A stretch of 13,949 nucleotides of DNA, taken from NCBI GenBank assembly GCA_036940085.1, contig JALLBK010000522.1:1-13949 (forward strand), given 5' to 3'. Made by a program: the position numbers and the translations under genes. Below, piece after piece: positions 7,144 through 13,949 of the stretch. Numbering within the stretch: the first letter of the stretch is position 1; the number at the start of each line of letters is the position of its first letter. The DNA comes from Discostella pseudostelligera. Lineage: Eukaryota > Bacillariophyta > Thalassiosirophyceae > Thalassiosirales > Thalassiosiraceae. The notes under the pieces were generated by a model. The model did no database searches, was not told the DNA's origin, and worked only from the letters and a program-made list of their open reading frames with translations.

Positions 7144-8265
7144 ATGGGCAGCCGTAAAATTATTCTCTCGACAGTCCTATCTCTTTCCTTCGCGCTGTTG
7201 AGCCATGCCCTCACGATAACTTCAATCTCAATGTCAATGGCACCGAACCAAGATATGCGCCGGCGGCGGACACGAACCTTCCTAATCACTGGTTCGACCG
7301 ATGGCATAGGGAAGTACACATCGCAAAAAATAGCATCCGATGGACATGCTCTTTTGATTCATGGACGAAAAGATCCTTCGGATTCAATTGTCCTATCTCT
7401 CATTCGGGATTTGGAAGCGAGAGGTGCCTCGCAAGTTGCCTATCTGCAGGCGGATCTCAGTGATTTGGACCAGGTGAAGACTCTAGCAGATGATGCTTTT
7501 GCACAGCTGAACACATGGCAACAATCTGAATCAACATCTGAATCATCGTCGACAACACCCATCATACCATCACTTGATTGCCTGATTAATAACGCGGGAG
7601 TATTTGATCCTGAACCACGATATTCTGCGCAAGGATATGATGCTACCATGGCCATCAATGTTTTGGCACCGTTCGTGCTCACTCGCAAGCTTCTACCCTC
7701 ATTGATCCGTGGAGAGGAGGCCCGAATTATTACCACTTCAAGCATTAGCCAATCAAGGGAGCTACCTGATTTAGGTTCATTATTTGCGCGGAGACTTAAT
7801 AAGAGCGACGACATGTGTGACTTTCCGCCATTGTCATACTCTGCACATTCGTTCTACAGTAATTCAAAGTTGGGAGATTTGATGTTCACCATTCAACTGG
7901 CACGGCTACTTTACAATTTTCATGTACCCAAAAATATCGATTTGCAACCTCCATCGATAACACTATTAAACAAAATGCGTCGTATTCAATGTTTGACAAT
8001 GGATCCTGGCACTGTCAACACAAAGATGCTACTGGCCGGATGGGGTCCGTGTGGTATTCCTTTGTCAAAGGCGAACAACACCTACACATTGGCAGTGAGC
8101 GAGGACTATGCTTTTGGGAAAGTGAAGAATGGCTCCTATCATTTTGGATGGGGAGGCAACAACTATGCGGAAAATGGTGCAAATTTGACCAAGTTCTGGG
8201 ATAAGGTATCACAATGCACCGGAGTCAGTTATGCAGATTTGTTGGAGGATTGCTTCCTTGTGTAG
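7144..8265 (+). CDS. short-chain dehydrogenase/reductase with N-terminal targeting segment (retinol dehydrogenase/protochlorophyllide reductase-like)
   Basis: The 373-aa single-exon protein is another NAD(P)-dependent SDR. Residues 1-22 form a signal-peptide-like stretch (MGSRKIILSTVLSLSFALLS), followed by a Ser/Thr- and Arg-rich segment up to 44. This suggests the ER or, if the bipartite rule holds with Leu at +1 after SHA, the complex plastid. TGSTDGIG is at 49-56, NNAG at 149-152, the catalytic Ser at about 199-200 and YSNSK at 238-242. MDPGTVNTKM (286-295) matches the PG-V-T element of retinol-dehydrogenase and protochlorophyllide-reductase-like SDRs. A Ser/Thr-rich insert lies at about 125-142, and FGWGGNN near 344 is an unusual C-terminal element. 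An in-frame TGA at 7132-7134 bounds the start. Its gene converges with the kinase/ATPase gene. Substrate is unknown. Confidence 0.9.
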   Translation: MGSRKIILSTVLSLSFALLSHALTITSISMSMAPNQDMRRRRTRTFLITGSTDGIGKYTSQKIASDGHALLIHGRKDPSDSIVLSLIRDLEARGASQVAYLQADLSDLDQVKTLADDAFAQLNTWQQSESTSESSSTTPIIPSLDCLINNAGVFDPEPRYSAQGYDATMAINVLAPFVLTRKLLPSLIRGEEARIITTSSISQSRELPDLGSLFARRLNKSDDMCDFPPLSYSAHSFYSNSKLGDLMFTIQLARLLYNFHVPKNIDLQPPSITLLNKMRRIQCLTMDPGTVNTKMLLAGWGPCGIPLSKANNTYTLAVSEDYAFGKVKNGSYHFGWGGNNYAENGANLTKFWDKVSQCTGVSYADLLEDCFLV

Positions 8266-8525
8266 ATTGAGAACGGAGCATGTGGTCATCAACGAGACGC
8301 TGTCTATTGATACGCGAAGTAATCTTACCTCAACAACAAGCAGTCTAGCTTACAACAGCTACTTCTTCAACCGGCAATTACGTCAAGTGAAAGGGTTGAT
8401 CTTTGCACAAAGGCATCAAGATGGCAATCGCCTTTTGGACACGCTTCACAAGAGCTTGTGCTCCCCAAACATCATAACACCTCTTTGCATTGACCAAGTG
8501 TTGAATTGCATCGTCATGTCCGCCC
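8266..8525. other. convergent 3' region between the SDR gene and the kinase/ATPase gene
   Basis: Only 260 bp separate the two convergent stop codons. Positions 8378-8525 still encode, on the minus strand, an open and family-like but out-of-frame C-terminus. The true untranslated spacer may therefore be as little as 112 bp, and the two transcripts' 3' ends very likely overlap. Confidence 0.6.
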
Positions 8526-8590
8526 TTATGGAGAAGATAAGTTGCAAGCTTTTCTTCTGCCAAGCCTTCTTCGTGGTGCAGCCTTGATTG
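8378..8590 (-). pseudogene. out-of-frame C-terminal remnant of the kinase/ATPase gene
   Basis: In a different frame from exon 18, this stretch reads RLHHEEGLAEEKLATYLL, then DDAIQHLVNAKRCYDVWGA, and ends at a TGA at 8378-8380. The HEEGLA…A…YL and A-Y-WGA pattern is the C-terminal helical-repeat signature I expect directly after the SIKAA helix of the same protein. No intron fits between the frames: the only GT…AG pair nearby spans under 30 nt. A small deletion, or a sequencing or assembly error, therefore seems to have shifted the frame near 8575-8595. Without it the protein would gain about 65 residues of proper family sequence. Confidence 0.7.
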
Positions 8591-11500
8591 AAGCAGCATA
8601 GAATTCTACTGCCCCTTCATCATCATTCTTGAGGAAGCAGTACTCCGCCTTCAGCAAATAAAGTTTATTAGAAAAGTTCCAGTTCGAGCTTTGCACCCAT
8701 TTATTGAAAGACTCAATACTATCCAAACCGACCGTGGTCCACTTTGCTTCATCCTGACGATGCTTCCTCGCCAAAAAGAAACCAATCAGTCCATCAATAA
8801 AAACGCTTACTATGACGCTAACAAGACGGCCTGCGCAATCAAATGAAAATGGTCATGTTATTTAAGGCCGATTTGAACATGTAATAAAATCAGTTCATCG
8901 TTGACTCACCAGTGGCACCCCCAGAAAAGTGAGCCTGATTGAGATCGTAAAACTTGGCAGCAGTGTCCAAGTCACCAGTGAAAAATGCCAAATACTTCTT
9001 CTTGGTACATATCAATCGACACATGGAGATTTCATTGTTTTCACGGCATCGCGCAAAGCACGAATCTTCTGTCATCTTGTTGGCGAAATGAGACAATGCA
9101 TTTTCTGTGATGCCCATGAGGTCTATGGTGAGTTGTTGCTGAAACAATGCATACAGATGTTGAGTGAGGACATGATGGAACACAGCTAACCCGGGATGTT
9201 GCCAGGCGTGTATTATGAACCTACCAGAATCGCCAGAGAAATACCTATAGTGCGATGATTGCACTGAAAGGCGCGCTTGGCGAACGACCTGAAAGTGACA
9301 AAAAGCGTAACCATAGAGTGAATTGGATCATAACAGCGTTGAACATAATAAAGATGCCAAATTCATACCTTGCATTTTGACATGAATTCTTCAAATTGTC
9401 ACCGCAGCCATAGATTCCTGTGCTGATGTACAAATATAAATTTGACAATGCGTACTCCATGTCGCCCGTCGAGCAGCCCGAATCGTACGCCTCCAGATGT
9501 TTGTTTTGACCAGCTACAATTTGAGAGACAAGGCATCGACAAATATTTTGAGATCACAATTGAAGGATCGGAGGTAACGCCAAAAATCGACCCGAACTTA
9601 CCTTGATACGGCTCTTTCCCTAATGCAGCGACGTTCATCGAATAAATTAAACTAAGACAAACGGCGTGATCAATAAATCTTGACTGGCACACTGCAAATA
9701 CTTACAAATGTTTATGAAACCATAGACGGTTGCGTAAATTCGAGGAGTCATCTACACGCATGTTCAATGAAATATTGAGATGAGGCACAATTATTGAAAG
9801 GTTCGGCCCAGAGAAATAATGTCAACGTACCTCGACTGCTTCAAGTCTGTAAGCGCGACCAGGGAATTAATTGTCAGCGAAGATTGTTGTTAAATAAAGC
9901 GGAAAAAGTCATGCGGTAGTTACCTTTTTGTCATTTCAGTGGCCACTCGGCCCATCATGTGTCCTCCTTCAATATCACGGTCGATCCCGACTAAGTACGC
10001 CCCGTAGCAAGCAAATGCAAATGCGGATATGTTGGAAATACCGTGCTCCATCGACATCTTCACCATACGAAAGACAAGTATGGGGTTAAGCAGAGGCCTC
10101 GCAATGAATGTCATGGTGAGAGCATGGTTCATAAATTGCATTGCTGCCTGTAAGATGAGCACCGTTGCGCGACATGAGAACATGATGTAATACACCTTAA
10201 GTGAGCCCTGATTGATCCGGAAACGCTTACCAGATATTGTGTCTCTAACATCATGGGTAGCGACAGCAACTCTTGTCGAGATTTTCCACGCAGTAACTCT
10301 TTAACCTGAGCAACCTCATGGATATGAACATCAGTTGTAATTTCGGTGGGAATCACTGTTCCTAGCAGGGACAAAATTTCCAAACATTTCGTTATCCCCT
10401 CCTCATATTTTGAAGATGCTGAGAGAGGTCATCGCATTAATTAATCAAGTTAGCAGGAATACGGACAATTCGATGCATTCTAATTTCGAACGATCTTACC
10501 AGCCAATGCACGGACTAAGTTGTTCAGTATGTTCAGTTTGTCTTCAAACGAGCGTGCTTTCATCAAAGGATCGTCAACTAAGGCTGTTAAAAGGGAGAAA
10601 TCACCAGTGACATACAGAGCCTCTGACGCTGCGCGGGGGAGGGTGTCATTACTAATCGCAGCTCATTGGGGGGTAATTCTTAAGGACACCAGAACGACGT
10701 ACCTGCATCATACAAATTCAGACTGAGGTTGTACTTCGCGCCCCAAGAGTCTGGACCCAGAAATGAGACTCCAGCTAAAAGATACTTCGCAGCAGACTGA
10801 AAAGCAGACTCTTTCAAAGCTTTTTCGCCAGCTTCCAGATTCAACTGCGCAACTTCCCATTTTAGATCAGGATCATCGATAAGTTTTGAGCCTCTATTCA
10901 TATTGTCGACAATAAAAAATAGCATATGCTCCATTTCAGTCGGCAATGTTTGCATTAACAGTCTTGAGCCAATGAGGAGATGGAACGATTCCCGTCTCGG
11001 TGCAGGGATCAAGTCGTATGCTGCTCGTTGGATTTGATCGTGAGCTGTGCGACCAAGATATATTAGAATGGACGTGTTGGCAAAGGAGTTACTCAATTTG
11101 CAAGATGGGAAGAATTTGCTTACCCCAGATGTATTTGTCAGATCCGACAACTTGCAGGAAGCCAAAGTCGACGCAGGACTGGAGAAAAGAATGTTCGATA
11201 TCGTTGTCTCGCTTGACCTTCGCCCACACCATTTCATCAAAGGTAGTTCCTAAACATGCTCCCACCTTCAACCCCGTTCGCATTTTCTTGGATAAGCTTT
11301 TCATGTGCTGTGAAGAAGTAACGAAAAGCCAAGTCAGTCCGATGATGACACGAGCAACACGGTTAAATTGCAAATGCAAAAGTACCTCTGTCATGTGTGT
11401 AACAACGTCGTTGTGGATCTCTTTCTGCCTAATCTGCTCGAGATCATACATCCATCGTCGTTTGGTCATGCTGAACCAGAGGTCCCCATCGTTGTCGAGT

Positions 11501-13687
11501 GACGCCAAGAACCTCAAAACGAACAGAATGACTCCCCCTGTCTTACTGTGCACCACATCTGAAAGTGGCCGACATAGACTGTGTGGTAGGCAAAGCACGT
11601 CCGAAAGTAGGGTATTAACGCATTCCTTCTCAATAGGACCTAATGAATAATAGCCAAATCAGTTGAGAGACCATTGGAAGATGATAAATCAAGAAATCAA
11701 GGTGAAAAAATACTTACCAATTTTTATATTGACGATGTCGATGCCTTGCTCTTGTATGGCGTTGATTTTCGAGATCAGGAGATGTGAGGAGTTAACTTCA
11801 TTATCCCGATAACAGCCCAGGAAGAGCTGCACCACAGCGAAGCAAAAAAGTAAGAATTGGTTAGAATTGTAATCACGGTTGTTTCACCCCTCCCATACTC
11901 TTCATTCACTTACAAAATGTCGAATGTCAGGGTCGGTCATCATCATTCGGATGACATCAAGCTGCGGCGCAGAGTAGACAACGAAAACATAGGGTCAATC
12001 ATAGTGTATCTTCGCGGCGACAAATACAGAGGAACCATCATCTTACGGTCATTTCATCAGCCCCTGGAAGAAACAGAAAGTAGAGATGAATGCGAGGATG
12101 CAAAAAAGCTAGACAATTAACAATCAACTAGGTTCATCAAACTTACACTGGATATCATCCAAATAGAGAATCAACGGATGAGCCCTACATGCAATAGCAC
12201 TAACGAGCTTGCAAAACATGTATTTCAGGCGATGACACGATCTGCCCTTCACATGTGAGCTTGGGAACTGACTTTCGGTAGCAACATCGCCGTTGATCAT
12301 CCACTTGTGCAAATTAGGCAGAATTTCAAACAAAACATTGTCGCTCGAGGATCCAATAGCAGCGACAACACGCCATTTCATCTTTCCGTCATTCTCAGCA
12401 TTGGACTCAAGTAAATTTCCAAAGAGTGTGTTGAGGGCGGATGCAAAAATGGTGTCTGGGCGGGAAAGCTTGTCAAATTTCCCCTCGATGAAGTATCCAT
12501 TGACATTCTCGAGTGGCTTTTTCATCTGATGCACTAAGCTTGATTTTCTATGATGAGGGAAGCAGGCGTGTGATGAGTTGTAATCGTAAATATCCAGAAA
12601 CGTTGCAAAGGTTTCCCTCTCACCCCGTTCCAGCATAACCGGAGATTGTGGCCATGAGAGGCCGGTCACCCAATGCAGCTGTAGATTGAATCAGATGGTA
12701 GAGCATCGACACTTGAACTTGTCGTCCATAAAACGCTTCTCCAGACAACCGCAGATTGCTATTGATGGTTGCATTATCTAAAGTCCTCGCCATCAAGGAA
12801 GCATTTGGATTCTCCGACAGAAACTTCAAATCAACGAATACATCTTTCACACGCTCATAACACATATCGGACGAGGAATCGATCAACGCGGAGATCAGTG
12901 TTCCCAAGTAATGAGGAAGTCCCTCCACCGCGATTTGCTGCTTCCCACGCTTTGGCGTACGATGATCTGCTTCCTCATTTATGATGATTTCTCCTCCATA
13001 ATTTAACAACCCCGTGCCCTCGCCATGTTGTGAACCCTCCTCTTCCATAAACAATTCATTCAACACGAAGCCAAGACTCTTCAGATCAATCTCCATTGAC
13101 TTCTTCTCATCCACATTGTCAATGATGCTATAGTCGTTCCTGTAAATAACTGCAGTGGAGTACCCAATCAACGTGGCGACATACTCCCCCTCACATGATG
13201 ACAAGATAATATTTTCCGTTGTGAGATTATTGTGCACCACTCCCCCGGTATGAAAATCATGCAAAGTCTTCGCTATTGCCATGGCTACGCGTAGGCGAGC
13301 ATGCATGTCGACTTTCAGATCCGCCGTTTGGACTCGTTGAAGCCATTCTTTGATAGTCATACCGTGCACCCACTTGAAGACTAATGCTGGTAGGCCATTG
13401 AAGCTAGTGACATCGACGGCTCGTCGTTTGTGGCAATTTGAGGGGAGGAAGTTGGATATCGTTTTCTCATGCTCGAGTCGAATGATATTTTCCTCCGGCA
13501 AGTTGGGCAAATTTATTACCTTGAACCCCGTGTCGTTGAGTCGATATATGGCGGTGCTGTTACTCTGGTGGACTAGTAGGGGAGCCGTCTGGTCAGGCTC
13601 CGGATCAAATTCGAGCGGGGAGAAGGAGGGGCAAAATTTGAGCCCTAATGAAGCACGAGATGACAATGAGAGCTGATCCATGGTCAT
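8526..13687 (-). CDS. pseudokinase/P-loop predicted-ATPase fusion with helical repeats, 18 exons
   Basis: The spliced product is 1,269 aa. Residues about 45-300 are a protein-kinase-like domain with Lys56 but degenerate catalytic motifs (HNNLTTEN at 152-159, GYS replacing DFG at 175-177). A P-loop ATPase domain of the AAA_16/COG3899 predicted-ATPase type follows: Walker A GYAGTGKS at 350-357, GYFIEGKFD about 20 residues on, Walker B LYLDDIQWAD at 482-491, then FLGCYRDNEV, an Arg-bearing element. YIWAHDQIQRAAY marks the end of the ATPase part. About 650 residues of TPR-like helices complete it. In bacteria such kinase-ATPase proteins usually continue into GAF and histidine-kinase domains, which are absent here. 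A signalling or STAND-like scaffold role is inferred. The start is bounded by an in-frame TGA at 13700-13702. The 3' end is frameshifted, so the stop at 8526 may be secondary. Confidence 0.85.
8831..12623 (-). other. intron/exon map of the kinase/ATPase gene (17 introns, 59-88 nt)
   Basis: Exons (minus strand, high to low): 13687-12624, 12547-12147, 12063-12047, 11961-11914, 11826-11718, 11639-11386, 11307-11124, 11044-10703, 10628-10500, 10418-10231, 10147-9924, 9846-9831, 9751-9706, 9619-9602, 9513-9369, 9288-9245, 9185-8910, 8830-8526. Every intron is GT-AG, with donors mostly GTAAG or close, and each junction restores a family motif: GTG|KSS, DIQ|WADEMT, GFINI|WKEPYQ. The phases sum to 1,270 whole codons. 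Three exons are tiny: 17 nt (WADEMT), 16 nt (RLEAVE) and 18 nt (WKEPYQ). Intron 16 (9244-9186, 59 nt) is the least certain. Confidence 0.82.
12725..13555 (-). other. degenerate protein-kinase domain (pseudokinase)
   Basis: Within exon 1 the kinase fold is readable: GFKVINL with Lys56, an αC-like Glu-rich helix, LVFKWVHGMTIKEWL (hinge and αD), VVHNNLTTENIIL in place of HRDLKPEN, LIGYSTAV in place of LIDFGTA, and IDLKSLGFVLNELF matching the αF D-x-x-S-x-G segment. Both catalytic Asp residues are replaced (Asn154 and Gly175), so phosphotransfer is unlikely. Nucleotide or partner binding remains possible through Lys56 and Asn159. Confidence 0.78.
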
Positions 13688-13949
13688 GCTAGATAGGGTT
13701 CACCTCTGGTCTTGCGATGCATAATAGATCAAAGGTTAGTAATTGCCAGCCAATAGCCACCAGCCAATGTCACGGAGTTTATGTTGGGGGTTTACCGACA
13801 GTTGCGGACTCCATGATATGATATTATTGTCGGCTTGGGTCTGCTCTAGATACCGGTGTTGGTCGTAGCGACTTGAAAGTGCTTCAGTCTCAGTTATGTC
13901 TCAGACTGGTTGAAGCACAAACCCGATCTTCACAGCTGGCCTGAAAGTG
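13688..13949. promoter_or_regulatory. upstream region of the kinase/ATPase gene
   Basis: This is 262 bp of sequence before the minus-strand start codon, running to the window edge, and should include the promoter and 5' leader. An inverted repeat at 13879-13918 is its only clear structure. No ORF or RNA gene was recognised. Confidence 0.4.
13879..13918. repeat. near-palindrome upstream of the kinase/ATPase gene
   Basis: The outer arms GTGCTTCA (13879-13886) and TGAAGCAC (13911-13918) pair perfectly. The inner arms GTCTCAG (13887-13893) and CTCAGAC (13900-13906) pair with one mismatch, leaving a 6-nt loop and a 4-nt bulge. It could be a cruciform, a dimeric factor site or a remnant of a mobile element end. 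Confidence 0.65.

Noticed and set aside
9692..9705. GTAAGTATTTGCAG as a complete mini-intron
   Set aside because: At 14 nt it is far too short; the full 86-nt intron to 9620 restores the W-KEPYQ micro-exon in frame.
11000..11650. 216-codon plus-strand frame
   Set aside because: It is antisense to exons 6-8 of the kinase/ATPase gene, whose frames carry clear family motifs.

Overview
The window looks like nuclear DNA from a diatom, most likely a centric (Thalassiosira-like) one. The reasons are a many-exon pseudokinase/predicted-ATPase gene of a type expanded in diatoms, a gene carrying the 'YKKSISYFMP…W…GNPTRS…VN' module that I associate with diatom genomes, and short GT-AG introns. Family assignments come from reading motifs, not from a database search, and the genus is inference.

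Region by region: positions 1-2681 are repeat territory. Octamer-period satellite arrays (variants of TAGGTTCA, AGGTTCAG and AGGTGCAG) and longer, degraded ~110-bp units are interrupted at about 851-1506 by a unique AT-richer segment with imperfect terminal inverted repeats, a candidate small non-autonomous transposon. No believable gene lies there; the long frames in it are products of the 8-bp period. After a non-coding gap comes a compact short-chain dehydrogenase/reductase (SDR) on the minus strand (3099-3956). A 0.7-kb divergent interval with a CTG run and a doubtful small ORF separates it from a two-exon plus-strand gene (4650-6658, about 620 aa) with an Ala/Glu/Lys-rich N-terminus, a diatom-type DNA-binding-like module, two tandem copies of a ~125-aa 'W-Y…KRRVP…FP…EEMY…WHCG' domain and a Glu tail. 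A second SDR follows on the plus strand (7144-8265), with an N-terminal signal-peptide-like segment and a tiny upstream ORF.

The right 5.2 kb is one minus-strand gene (13687 down to 8526). I reconstructed 18 exons and 17 introns; the coding total is 3,810 nt, exactly 1,270 codons with stop. The product is a degenerate protein kinase domain (HRD replaced by HNN, DFG by GYS) fused to a P-loop predicted ATPase (Walker A GYAGTGKS, Walker B LYLDDIQWAD) and a long helical, TPR-like region. Near the 3' end the frame breaks: the family-like C-terminus continues in another frame to 8378, indicating a small frameshifting deletion or a sequence error.

I see no operon-like linkage. The genes appear independent: two unrelated SDR enzymes, one mobile-element-related or DNA-binding-like gene, and one signalling/STAND-like ATPase gene.
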